Shown: piece after piece, positions 53,615 to 64,000 of the stretch
Numbering within the stretch: position 1 is the stretch's first letter
Layout of the letters: every line of letters starts with the position of its first letter
Assembly: GCA_033220425.1 (NCBI GenBank)
Contig: CM065647.1
Location: forward strand, 4,030,001 to 4,094,000
DNA from: Lepraria neglecta
Taxonomy: Eukaryota > Ascomycota > Lecanoromycetes > Lecanorales > Stereocaulaceae
Length of the DNA: 64,000 bases
Direction of reading: 5' to 3'
Program-made: the position numbers and the translations under genes
Notes under the pieces: generated by a model
Told to the model about the DNA's origin: nothing
Databases searched by the model: none
Seen by the model: the letters and a program-made list of their open reading frames with translations, nothing else

Positions 53615-55936
53615 ATGTATCGACATTCATTCCAGCTCTTGAGTACATTAGCGTCGACTTGGACCATCTACGCTTCTCAGCATGCCAGTCTTGCTCTTTC
53701 ACGATATGCAGACCCAACCCCATTACGGCCTATCAGCATCGTCAACTATGAGGCTGCTCTCGGGCTGCAACGTCGTGGCTCAGAGGACTTCTCAGATTTG
53801 AATCTACAGACGCAGTCAGAACTGATATATGGAAGCCCCGGAGGTGTGTAACATCGCAGTGATGCACGGAAGTTCTCGGCTAACAGACACCAGATAGTGG
53901 CCAGCTCCTACTTGCGAACATGACACTATATGCCCCTGATGGCTTACTAATGATAATGATGGAACGCTTTGAGGGACTTACTTCTTCCGTGGATTGTAAG
54001 GGTGATGACGGAACGATGTCTCTGACTTTCAATTCGGAAACTGCCTTCAACCATGCGTTACAAGAATGGTCTTATATCAACGAAAGTGATGACGGTCAAT
54101 TCTTATTGATTGCGAACCTTGATGGGTAAGTTCCTTTTCGGAGCTGCACTTCTCACCAGCACTGGAGCTTGACCCTCAAGGTACTCTTAGAAAGAGGGAG
54201 CTCCCTGAACATGTTTCATCGCTCAATCATATATCTTCGAAATGCCTTGCTGACTTCCAATTGTTCAGATGCGGGCCTGCCGATGAGAGACAACCTTATC
54301 TGTATGTAGACTACGGCTGGTAGCTTCTTTTGGATCTCACCAATGCTTGATAGTATCTCTAGGATCACCGAAGACGCTGCGACTCTCACCACATATCTAG
54401 CAGCACAGCCAGCCCCATGGTCGGACGTTGCGGGAACATATGACCTTGACTTCGGCCAAGCCATTCCGTATCAACAACCTCAGCGACTCAAAGAGCGAGG
54501 TATTTGGGGGGACATCGTAAATGTTGGGAAGGATGTTCTCGACGCTACGACTGGAAGTGCAGACCTAAGCAAGACCGTTAGCTTTCCAGTGAATATAGGA
54601 CAGCAAGGTCAACGGACGAATATCTATACTGATGACCAGTACGTATCCTAGCGGAGCCACTTAGGAATACGCATTTTAATAATATTTAGGGGCCGACTAA
54701 CCCTCGATTGCATCAATTGCTTCGTGACAGGAAGTTTTGAAGTCACTGGCCATATCTCTGTTCAGAACTTTGGCCTCCAAGATCTGACCCTCACCGCCTC
54801 TCCTCAAGGCTTCCAGGCTGAGCTTGAGCTTGAAGCCACTATAACATCAACCGATGAGCCAGATTCGCTGCAGTATACCAAAGAATTGTTCTCGGCGCCC
54901 GTACCAGGAGCTGGGATAGCAGTTACTGGCATCTTCACATTAGGAGCAACGTTATCTTATGACGTGGGCGTGAGCTCATCATTCTCCGGCTCTGCAACAG
55001 TAGATTTCGGTCTTCAGGTAAGCCTGCCAAACAGCGCCCAACTTATAGCAGACATACAGAACCCAGATGCTAGCTCAGCCACGGGCTTTGGTGGCAGTTC
55101 ACTCAATCCCATCTTCGATATCACGAAAGAGTCAGCATCGATCACGCTTGCTGCATTTTCTCAGCCAAAGCTCGCGTTTGGCATTGAGCTTATCGAAATC
55201 GGGAATCTCGATGTCGCATTGACGATCAAGTTGCCAGAGATCTCTGTTACCCTGACTGCTGCTTATGGTATGCACCTATTAATTGATTCCAGGCAAGCTG
55301 AACTGACTAACGTGTGCAGACGAAGCAGGGGCATGCTCGCAGGACGCTGGAGCTTCGAAGACAGGGGTGAAGCTCGAGAGCGAAGTTGACATTGAGGTCG
55401 ATCTGCAAATAGACGCATCCCTAGGCAGCGACGAGAAGAGTGCAAAGCCTTCGTGGTCGCAGAAGTTATTCGGAATATCCAAACCTCTCATGTCACAGTG
55501 CTTCCCACTCAATATCCCAGGGCTAGATTCAAACTCGAACGCCACGACGGCACCAACGTCTACCGGACCGGCAGTGGGCTCTACATCCTCCGTCGCTTCG
55601 ACAACCAAGGCTGGCCTAGCCGCATCCTCGAGCTCCTCACCAGTTGTTCCTGGTGCTGACAAAGAAGCTGCTGTCGTCCACCCCGAACCAACAATCTCAA
55701 ACACGTCGAGTACACCATACATACCAGCAGCCCCTTCAACACCAGTTGATACGCCACCGCCAGCAGACTCCCCGCCTGTTAAAGCAGTGGACAAGGCGCC
55801 TGCCACTACCACAAGGCCCGCGCCCCTGGTTCCGACTACCACTCTCATCTCATCAACGACTACATCTTCGGCAGAGAGCGGAGGCGGTGGATGCCGAATG
55901 GTAAAACGCTTTGGCAAACGGATGTTGTTATGTTGA
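53615..55936 (+). CDS. Secreted DUF7029/DUF7223-like fungal protein, six exons (657 aa)
   Basis: Join 53615-53843, 53894-54125, 54269-54301, 54354-54638, 54690-55267, 55320-55936; all joins keep frame and the total is 658 codons. A signal peptide (SFQLLSTLASTWTIYASQHA) is followed by RYADPTPLRPISIVNYEAAL and GSEDFSDLNLQTQSELIYGS, the N-terminal domain I know from fungal DUF7029 proteins. Then come GRLTLDCINCFVTGSFEVTG and a beta-rich repeat-like domain (DUF7223-type), and last a Ser/Thr/Pro-rich region (residues ~490-640) likely to be heavily O-glycosylated. No GPI signal is seen; the end is basic with Cys. An extracellular or wall-associated role is likely, exact function unknown. The gene is intact although its neighbour downstream is a pseudogene. 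Confidence 0.85.
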
Positions 55937-56990
55937 CGAGCATGATTTACGAAATGGCGCGGATTGTTACTATGTCACGAGTATGGCATCGTTATGGTAA
56001 ATTCCCGATCCTGTAATGAATTCTTCCCATTTTTGTATTAGTATTCGTCGCATTTGGCTCTGCCAATAAGTCTCAGCGCGCGTTTGCGCTATGCTGGCTG
56101 GCTGGCTAGTAACAGACGAGAACCTGATTAGGGCTCAGTGCACAGTATTTCTTTCATACATCCACTTCAATACTAAAACACTCGAACACACAAACCTAAT
56201 CATCGAAAATTTATAGCCCTCAATTTGATGATTTAGCTGAGAAAACTTTGCTGTGGAGTAGACAGAAGCTGGGAGAATGCATTGTTGATTCCGTCCGGCG
56301 CCACATTTCCGGTCGTTGCTGTCACCCACCTGGCTTGTATGGATCATACCATGTTTCCTGTCTCAATGTAAGATCTCTGTTCAGTACACTATCGCAATCA
56401 CTATTTCATTCTACGAAGAATGAGATGAAGATGTTCGCACAGAAAAGTGGCCAATTTGCTAGAAATAATCTGAAACATACCCAACACCTCCACATTTTAC
56501 ATAATAATCGTCACGTACAACCTTTGCGCTAGCACTTAAACGGCCATGATGATGCGGCTGTCTCACGTTTAAAGTACCAATATCCCAACAACTTTCTTCC
56601 GTACAAGGCAGCCTACTGAGCTGAATCATCCAATAGAAGTATAATACTGCGAGCGGGAATGGGTGGCTGTGCTGTCTATTGTGAGACTTTAATCTGGTAG
56701 AATGCTGTCGGCTTGAGCAGTGAGACATTCGTCTTGACCATTGTTCTGCAAGAGCATCGCAGGTGCAGCCATTTTGGTGCTCGAAGGTCGAGTAGCTAAG
56801 ATCACCACGTGTGAGGAGAGATTGCAGTCGATTTCTTCATCGGTCATGCATTGGAGGGTGGATCTGAAATCGGTCGTGTTTGTGTCTTAGCTCAGTCATC
56901 CAATGTTGTATATTTTCGGACGAATTTTGTATATACTTTGCTTTCAACTGTGTTCTCGCAGCATCCTAATTTACCCGTTGTTCGGGTACG
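55937..56990. other. Intergenic region, no gene seen
   Basis: Short ORFs on both strands without motifs; it should contain the terminator of the secreted-protein gene and the old promoter of the glutaminase-like gene. Confidence 0.45.
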
Positions 56991-59253
56991 ATGGTTTCTG
57001 TCTCGCGTTTTCTGAGTGTCAGCTTTGCGTTTTACACGCTTCTCTCATGCAACTACGCTGCTGACCTGCCCGCTTATCCCTTGGTATGTTCAACGATATT
57101 TGCCGTCACAAGACTTCCTAAGCTCACTCTCTATAGGCCGTAAGGAATCCGTATCTCTCAGATAAGTGCTGCTCCTTCTAGAGACTCAAGATTCTCTGCT
57201 AAAGCAATCAAAGCATGGCTTCCATGCTCCCAAGCAAATGACTTACTGACAGCCCAGGCGCAATTTTGGACTGGTACCAAGGAACTAGGGTGGGTCATCG
57301 TGGCACGAGTTGACGACAAGGCCTTCACTCTCTTCGGCGCTCCAGACGGCATTCTGGGCACTAAAGCAGCAACGCAAACGTCAATCAGCTACACCAGTAC
57401 TCATACAACCGTTTCTTTGGATGCTGGCGATGCAACTATCTCAGTTGACTTCTTCTCACCTGTCTCCCCAAAAATCTCCTTCGCCAATCCCTTCCATTCA
57501 GCTACGTGACTGTGACTGCTTCAGGTACTTCTGGCTTGAAGCCAACTGTTCAGATATTCAGTTCTATAAACGATAACTGGACGGGCGGTCAAGGAAATCT
57601 GCAGCTGGACCATCAGGTCACCGGTAACACGTCTATGTTCAACTCGACGGACCCGTCCGAAATACTTTACGCAGAAAACGAGGACATGACCGCCTGAGGC
57701 TCGGTTGTACTTGCAAGTACTGAGAACAACGCATCTTTTCTCACTTATAAAAGTGGCAGCACAAGCACTCTGTACTCTGAATTCGTCAACGATGGAGAGC
57801 TAAGAGGGGAGACACTTCCATACCAAGCCGGCGACTCATTGGCTTTTGCACATGATTTGGCGAAGGTCTCCGGAAGCGCCTCGGTCGCCTTTGCGGTAGG
57901 ACAATACAGGTGGCACGTTATCAACTATCTTGGCACGGACCAAACCGGGTAGCATCGCTCGAAATATGCTAATGTACATGCTGCTGTTGATGGGTCTTTG
58001 ACGGATTACGAGGACGCTTTCTAGGAGTCTCAGTCCTTGGACAAGCAAATACAGCGGGCTTCGAGGTTTATTTCTAGCCAATACTCGGACCTCACAAGTG
58101 CTTCAGTGAGACAGATGTAAGTTGTGCCTCTTCGAGATAGAAGAAATTCACTCACAAAGATTCTTGGCTTCGGCGCCATGGAGATTACCATTCCCGCTAA
58201 CACTCTAGATGCAAGCAACCCGTACGTCTTCTTGAAAGTGATAATCACTGATGGGAACTTCAATATTGTCGACGTGATTTACCCGAAAATTGCGGCATTG
58301 AGCGTCTTTGACCCGGACTGGATCAGGCTCTTGCTGGACCCAATCGCAAGCTATCTGAAAACTGGAGTGTGGCCACACAACTATGTCATCCACGATATGG
58401 GCACTTGTAAGCCTCTCACATTGACATCCTAAAATTATTGTCGCTAAGTAAGACCTTAGCTTATCCGAACGCCATTGGGCACAATGATGGCGTCGCTGAA
58501 GACATCTACCTAGAAGTCACTGGCAGCTTCTTTATCATAATCTATAACTACCAAAAGCTCACTGGCGACACAGCCTGGATACAGAAATACAGCTCGAACT
58601 TTCAAGTCTACGCGGACTACCTCATCGACAACGGTCTTTACTCCTTAAGTCAGTGTGACACGGTCGGCTCGATCCCAGCTACAGCCAACCATACAAACTT
58701 GGCTATCATATCCGCGATCGGTCTTAACGCCTATAGAGCAGTCACCGGGAACCAAACATACAAGCAGAAAGCGCGAGACTTTGTTAATGAGATATATACC
58801 AAAAACCTGGGGACAGACGAGTCTGGAAGCAATACCGCGCACCTCACCTACAACCACGGCGACTCCTCCTCCTGGGGTATCTTATTCAACTTCTTCCCCG
58901 ACCAGTTCCTCGATCTTAACACGTTCCCCAATGCCGCTGTCAGTATGCAATGCGATTCGATTACAAAGCAGAGAACTAGCGTTGGCCTACCATTCGCCAG
59001 TGTCCAAGATAACATTGCGAATGACATGTGGAATATGTGGCTTGCTGCAATCTACCCAGGTGCTCTGCAAGAGGCTCTCTTTGATGATGAGCATGCGTTC
59101 CTTGCCAATGGGAAGAATACTGCGCCGTTCCCTGATAGATTTTATGCAACGGGGGATAATTCCGGGGAGTTTGTGCAGGCGAGGGCGAGACCGACCCTAG
59201 GAAGTACATTTGCGTTGTTGGCGATGAATGATTTTAGTGTAGACTCGTCTTAG
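56991..59253 (+). pseudogene. GtaA-like glutaminase (DUF4965/DUF5127/DUF1793 type) pseudogene
   Basis: The ATG at 56991 starts a signal peptide (VSRFLSVSFAFYTLLSC) and YPL-AVRNPYLS, the typical N-terminus of fungal secreted glutaminase A. Later blocks match the family in order: SQANDLLTAQAQFWTG, ARVDDKAFTLFGAPDG, TSISYTSTHTTVSLDAGDAT, VTVTASGTSGLKPTVQIFSS, FGAMEITIPANTLDASN, SYLKTGVWPHNYVIHDMGT, YPNAIGHNDGVAED, FQVYADYLIDNGLY, NHTNLAIISAIGLNAY, LTYNHGDSSSWGILFNFFPD and DNIANDMWNMWLAAI. It is broken: an extra ~50 bp with stops after AVRNPYLS, a frame change near 57505, a TGA at about 57695 (Trp position), TAGs near 57950 and 58022. The last exon (about 58456-59253) is still open. The intact enzymes release glutamate from glutamine outside the cell. 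Confidence 0.85.
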
Positions 59254-59353
59254 ATACCTGGTCTGTTGTAATCCGTTGCTTGATTGCTTTCTATGCGATT
59301 CCAGAAGCCTGTTGCTAGCCGTTCTTTGTCTGTTTTGGGCATATATGGGGCCC

Positions 59354-59404
59354 TGGGGGCCCCCATTAGCTAGATATCCTTCCCAGCCTATTGCCACATT
59401 GCAA
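59354..59404 (-). repeat. 51 bp repeat, right copy of the long-range inverted pair
   Basis: Exact reverse complement of 52593-52643, 6.7 kb away. Confidence 0.95.
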
Positions 59405-60052
59405 CAACCTGGTCCACTGAGTTCCGCATGTTCTTGACAGATAGACTCCACATTAGAGCCAAAACATCCAATAAGCTCTCCAATTAGAGTCGGGGGCACT
59501 CCATCTTGCATTCAGGTTCCCAGCTCTGGGAATATTGATTACCGTCCATTCTGACTTCTCGAAAGTTACGTATGGCAAATTTCACGCCCTTGCGCAGCAT
59601 ACGTTGACGCGGATTCTCGGCTCATGTCCTTCGAAGCGCACAGAATCGAGACCAAGACTCTTTAAAATGATTGAGTAAATTGTGCAAGCTTTGAAGAGGG
59701 ACTGCTGAGGTATATGGATTGCTTTGAGTCACTGTCTATCGAGGTTGGCCATATCACCTTGGCCATAAGAGCCTCGTGCTATCATCCATTTTTGCATAGA
59801 CCGAATAGGTAAGATCACTATCTAGCCTAGCTGTCAGTGTTGCTTGACAAGAAATGGGTTCAGCCGCTTTCCAAACTTATCACTCATCACTATTCTGTAG
59901 GGCAAGACTATCCTGGTAGATCAACAGGCACTTCCACGTAGCCAAAGTTCGTTCTTGGAAAAGGTTTCGGGTATAAAACCCGGCAAGGCACGTGCAAATT
60001 CTTGGCTCAAAATTGGCGCCTCGGCATTCTAACAAATTCTTCATTCCTCATA
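59405..60052. other. Intergenic region, no gene seen
   Basis: No supported ORF; left flank of the second transposon. Confidence 0.5.
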
Positions 60053-60112
60053 GAAGTATTGACCTATGGCTCGGCAATACCCATGGCTCGGCACGCTAAA
60101 CCCGATTAGGAA
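60053..60112 (+). repeat. Left TIR of the second pogo element (60 bp)
   Basis: Exact reverse complement of 62642-62701. Confidence 0.95.
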
Positions 60113-60389
60113 TCGCAATCTTCTGAATTTGTCAACAACGACTGTTTATCTATCACATAAACCACCTAACCACCTAACCACCCTCCCAGTACTCCCAAAT
60201 GCCTCAAAGAACTCCCCTAGATACCTGTTACGGGGCCCAGTAAAGCTTCCCCCCTCAAGACGAAGCTGACGAGCAAGAAGAGCTTCCCAAAGAACTCCGA
60301 TACCAACTTGCTTGTTAACATTTTCGATCACTAACCAACAACGACTCGCTGAGCAAGGTTGCAAGGCAGTATAGGCTACCCAGAAGTAC

Positions 60390-62176
60390 CTTGAACGATC
60401 GAGTCAACGGTAAAACACCTCACGCTGAGGTAGTTAAATTTCGACAGCGTTTAACAGAAGGAGAAGAAAAAGCACTTTGCAGCTACATTGAGCGACTGGA
60501 GGCCTAGGGCTGGCCGTTAACGATCCAACAGCTTGTTAGTATAGCTAAAGAGCTACTGGAAGCTAAGAACGATATAGAGCCTATCGGAGTACACTGGTCA
60601 GCCAAATTCCTTGCTCGACACCCTCAATTCAAAACCAAATTTATTCCTCCTCTCGATAAAGCACGGCGTCAGGCAGAGAATCCAGTAGTTATTAAGCACT
60701 GGTTCGATATATATCAAAAGGCTAGGAGCATGTATGACGTTGAGGATCAAGATATATGGAATATGGATGAGAAAGGCTTCATGATGGGAGTTATAGCCAA
60801 AATGCGAGTTATTATTTCAAAGTATAACAAAGAAGCTACGATAACTCAACCTGGCAATCGTGAATGGGTGACTACTATCGATTGTATCTTAATAGATGGC
60901 CGGGTCCTTCCTCCCTGGATTATCTTTAAAGGCAAAGTAGTCATGTATTTATGGGTTGATCAGCTTGAAAAGATGGAGCCATTATGGTCTGTACGTACTA
61001 GTATAAATGGATGGACCGACAATAATATTGGCTTCGAGTGGCTACAGTGCTTCTAAAAGCAGATATACAGGAACGATTTAGGCCAAAAATATCGAATACT
61101 TATCTTTGACGGCCATGCATCACATATCACTACTAAGGCTATCGAATTCGCTGTAGCCAATATGATTATCGTACTCTGCTTGCCACCGCATAGTATATAT
61201 CTTCTATAGCCGCTGGATGTTGGCTTCTTTACACCACTCGCCAATATCTATAAATCGAATATTCAACGAGCAAGTAGACTAGGAGCTAGTTACTCTATCG
61301 ATAAATCAGAGTTCTTAGAGTTCTATACACTTGCTCGTCGGCAAGTCGCTACTACTTTAACCATCATAAAGGCCTAGGAGGTATCAGGTCTAGCTCCTTT
61401 TGAGCCAATGCAAGTGCTCTAGAAGCTTCCTAACTATACAGCCAATACACAGGAGGATGCTTCAAACCCAGTGATCCAGGGTAACCTCCAAATCGCTTAT
61501 TCTATCTGCCCTACTATACCACCAGAAATCCAGATCGATAGCGTCACTCACAGTATCAGCGATATTCTGCAGCCGGATACACCTTACGATAATACTGCTA
61601 TAGAAAGGCTGCTCCGTATATTCAAGGTATTCGATATAAGAACCCAGAAGATTGCTAAAGCAGCAACCTATCATCGATCTAATGCACAAATTTATTGCCA
61701 TACTGCTAATCATCTTAAAGAGCTTAATGAGCGGAAACAGAACAAAACTAATAGAAAGCAAGCTTACTTTCCTGGTACAATTCTTATGAACGATAAACTC
61801 CTCGCGGAGCGTAAGCAAGCCGATTTAGAAAAACAGCGTCTATGGTAAGAAAGAGAGGATACAAAACGTGCAAAGAAGGCGAATACCAGGCAGCTAAAGG
61901 CTGTCAGAGAGCTCAATAGAAGAGGCCGTAAATCGACGCCAGGGAGGTCTATTGATTTCTGCTATCCACCTACGATACCAAGTACCAGCGATCACGATCT
62001 GTCCAGTCCAGCATCAGCACCGCCAGTAGCATCAGCTCCACCAGCAGCACTAGCTCCGCCAGCAGTACCAGCTCCGCCAGTACCAGTTCCAGCAGCTCCG
62101 CCAGCACTAGCAGCAGCTCCGCCAGCAACAGCACCGCCAGCAAAATCAGCTCCACCAGCAGCACCAGCCCCGCCAG

Positions 62177-62252
<76 letters not shown>

Positions 62253-62340
62253 AGCAGCAGCATCCGCCCTGCCAGCACCAGCTCCCCAACGCAGCCGCCG
62301 TGGCAGATACATCAGGAAACCATCCAAGCTGTTGGATTGA
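60390..62340 (+). pseudogene. Decayed pogo-type transposase with a Pro/Ala repeat tail
   Basis: Recognisable in order: KHLTLR and FRQRLTEGEEKALCSYIERL (DNA-binding region), WSAKFLARHPQFKTKF, WNMDEKGFMMGV (first Asp), QPGNREWVTTIDCILIDGRV, PWIIFKG, ILIFDGHASHIT (second Asp), PLDVGFFTPLA (third Asp), GLAPFEP, then a Lys/Arg-rich helical region and a tail of Ala-Pro repeats ending RRGRYIRKPSKLLD. In-frame stops occur at several Gln/Trp positions (after EA, in QCF-KQIY, in LL-PLDV, in KA-EVSG, in VL-KLPN and after RLW), mostly explicable as C-to-T or G-to-A changes as in RIP. The three catalytic Asp codons survive but no functional enzyme can be made. It is longer than the first element's transposase and belongs to a different pogo lineage. 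Confidence 0.85.
62179..62250 (+). repeat. 12 bp minisatellite (CCAGCACCAGCT x6) in the transposase tail
   Basis: Six perfect copies of the 12-mer, encoding alternating Pro-Ala; looser CCAGC-type repeats continue on both sides (about 62009-62285). Confidence 0.9.
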
Positions 62341-62641
62341 CCAATCAGCTTGAGCAACCTGATGTAGCCATATCCGCAGATCCTCAATACTTATCGGCGT
62401 AAGCCAATCAGGATTGAGAGCTCTCAACACCTCGTGAATCGAATTCGAATTGACAGTTAAAATCCCTATCTATCTTCGCCATTAATCACAATTTCTGTGC
62501 TTCTTTTTAGTTTAATTGGTCAATTAAGGGTCCGCCCTGGCTGGGGGGGTATAGGGTAACGTTCACTGAAGCTCTAAATCAATGTATAGCTTAGTATAAT
62601 AGATGTAGAGTAATAGATAATGTGGAGAGAAATGCATATGG

Positions 62642-62701
62642 TTCCTAATCGGGTTTAGCGTGCCGAGCCATGGGTATTGCCGAGCCATAGGTCAATACTT
62701 C
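62642..62701 (-). repeat. Right TIR of the second pogo element (60 bp)
   Basis: Exact reverse complement of 60053-60112. Confidence 0.95.
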
Positions 62702-62703
62702 TA

Positions 62704-63254
62704 TTCCTCATGCAAACAATCTGGGCTTGTTTCTAGATCTTTTGCAGTACCAGCAGCTTTCTAACGTGTCTAACATTCTTGCGGTTCTCGTGAGCAATGG
62801 AAAAGTCTGCGTGTCTAATCTACCTGATCTCTCACTCTTATACAAGCTTGCACTTCTATCCACCCGCGCTGTCCAAAGTCCCATGTCACAGCTGCATCGT
62901 TCCTCATTCTGCTCAAGTGTCAGTATGGTCCTAGGCGCTCAAATACATGTACGTGTTTGGAATGAGTGGATGGAAATAGTAGTCGCAATTAAACGCGACT
63001 GCCAAGAATGTGGTTAATGTTTTGGCAAAAATCGCCACATGTGGGCTGATTTGGCATTCCACACTACCTCAACAATCTCGTCTCGCTTTTAACAGCTCCA
63101 TCTATCTTTGCCGCTTTCCCGACTGCATCTTCTTGCTATCCACACTCATTTGGCATTGCTGTAAGATTTGTTCTTGTCTACGCCGTGCTCTCGGCATCAT
63201 TTTCGACCTATAGTCTCTACCTGCCTAACTTCTCACTGCCGTCACGTTCACAAT
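62704..63254. other. Intergenic region, no gene seen
   Basis: Right flank of the second transposon and promoter region of the next gene. Confidence 0.45.
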
Positions 63255-64000
63255 ATGACGTACCCTACCTGGGTGCTTGCTTTGTGCCTGCTCTCACCAC
63301 TCGGTGCATTCGCTCAGGAGACAGTTAGCATAGGAACTTGCGACCCTAAATTTTCCCCGGCGCCGAAGGGTGTCACCTTGGAACCCGCTCCCTCAGCGTC
63401 CGGCTTGCTCTCCGGCAGCATACCACCGGGTGGTACATCGTCTGAGCCGGCACCATCCAGCGGCCCTAGCGCTACTTCAGGAGAGTCAAGCACATCTACG
63501 TAAGCCCCTCACTGATATGTGCTGAGCCACACATTCTAATCGAGGTTAGAACTACGCTCACGGCAGCTCAATCAACTGCTGTATTAGCCTCATTCGTTCT
63601 CAGCTTCAACCCACCACCCAGCACCAATGGGGACAGAAACAGTCGTCGCCGCCTCTTCTCGCGTCAAAGCGGGGTTTATCCTAACGTAGACGGTGGGGTT
63701 TCTATGTCATGTGGAGAATCAGTGCCGTATTCTCTACTCGGAGATGGCACCCTGTCCACGCCAAATGGAATCTTTGTTGCTCGAGCAGGTGCCAATTCAT
63801 TTCCCTTCAAGCCTACGGCAAGTCCTGGTCCGAATGATGTCGCTGGAGTTTGGCGACAAGTGGGCGCCACGGTTGAATGGACTAGCCCAACATTCGACAA
63901 CAATGCAGCTGTTATCTGCATCGATTCTTCGGCCGGCACCAGCGGGGGTATTACCGTCTACGTTCATGGAACACCACCCAGTACTTGTACTCCACTAACG
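63255..64000 (+). CDS. Secreted protein, partial (runs off the window)
   Basis: Exon 1 is 63255-63499, then a 50 bp intron (GTAAGC donor, GTTAG acceptor), then an exon from 63550 that is still open at 64000. A signal peptide (TYPTWVLALCLLSPLGAFAQ) precedes a Pro/Ser/Gly-rich segment, then VLASFVLSFNPPPSTN, a basic patch (RNSRRRLFSRQ) that could be a Kex2-type cleavage site, and a domain with VDGGVSMSCGESVPYSLLGD, FVARAGANSFPF, VAGVWRQVGATVEW and AAVICIDSSAG. I do not recognise the domain. Extracellular, function unknown. Confidence 0.7.

Larger units (their letters stand above)
60051..62703. mobile_element. pogo-type DNA transposon, 2,649 bp, decayed, with 60 bp TIRs and TA duplication
   Basis: Element 60053-62701, TA duplicated at 60051-60052 and 62702-62703. 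The left TIR 60053-60112 and right TIR 62642-62701 are perfect inverted copies over 60 bp, starting GAAGTATTGACCTATGGCTC. Each contains two copies of ATGGCTCGGCA. The flanks also share ATTCCTCAT on both sides, overlapping the TA, so the insertion hit a short tandem repeat. The transposase inside is full of stops. Tc1/mariner superfamily, pogo/Fot1 branch. Confidence 0.92.

Noticed and set aside
61970-62430. Minus-strand Leu-rich and Gly/Ala-rich ORFs
   Set aside because: They are readings of the CCAGCACCAGCT minisatellite on the opposite strand; no start context or domain supports them.

Overview
The window is nuclear DNA of a filamentous ascomycete (Pezizomycotina). The evidence is dense intron-bearing genes with 48-106 bp GT-AG introns, many fungus-specific families (PTH11/SAT4-like rhodopsin-domain proteins, ECM11, GT69/GT32/GT90 glycosyltransferases, fungal secreted proteins) and pogo/Fot1-type transposons whose decay includes TGG-to-TAG/TGA and CAG/CAA-to-TAG/TAA stops, as expected from repeat-induced point mutation (RIP). 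A Dothideomycete is a reasonable guess, but this is inference only.

Layout. 0-5 kb: a small Cys-containing ORF, a two-exon unknown gene, a decayed TDT-family (C4-dicarboxylate/malate type) transporter and a secreted Cys-rich protein. 6.5-15.3 kb: an intact amidohydrolase, a secreted protein of the RTPRKY type, an RG-rich protein, a GT69 (CMT1/CAP59-like) glycosyltransferase and an HNH-endonuclease-domain protein, with a 144 bp foldback element and a diverged ~220 bp tandem repeat between the last two. 15.3-22 kb is a gene desert with one more foldback. 22-25.7 kb: an intact MFS transporter with a nearly intact 1,842 bp pogo/Fot1 element (48 bp TIRs, TA duplication) inserted 59 bp upstream of its ATG. 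26-29.5 kb: relic DNA, including a 250-270 bp direct repeat flanking a ~1 kb ORF.

30-41 kb looks like a metabolic neighbourhood, partly decayed: rhodopsin-domain receptor, frameshifted methyltransferase, a 218-residue P450 lacking its whole centre but still in frame, alpha/beta hydrolase, then MBL-fold hydrolase and HAD dehalogenase in tandem. 41.6-46.1 kb returns to core-like genes (unknown 182 aa protein, ECM11, second rhodopsin-domain protein). 47-52 kb: truncated F-box gene, intact GT32 glycosyltransferase, broken GT90 (CAP10) gene. 52.6-59.4 kb is bracketed by a perfect 51 bp inverted repeat and holds an intact six-exon secreted DUF7029/DUF7223-like gene and a decayed GtaA-like glutaminase. 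60.05-62.7 kb is a second, RIP-decayed pogo-type element with 60 bp perfect TIRs. A secreted-protein gene runs off the right end.

No operon logic applies. The main story is a mosaic of intact genes with an unusually large set of broken single genes (transporter, methyltransferase, P450, F-box, GT90, glutaminase) next to transposons. All exon joins were derived by hand from splice signals and reading frame; family names rest on remembered sequence patterns, not database searches.
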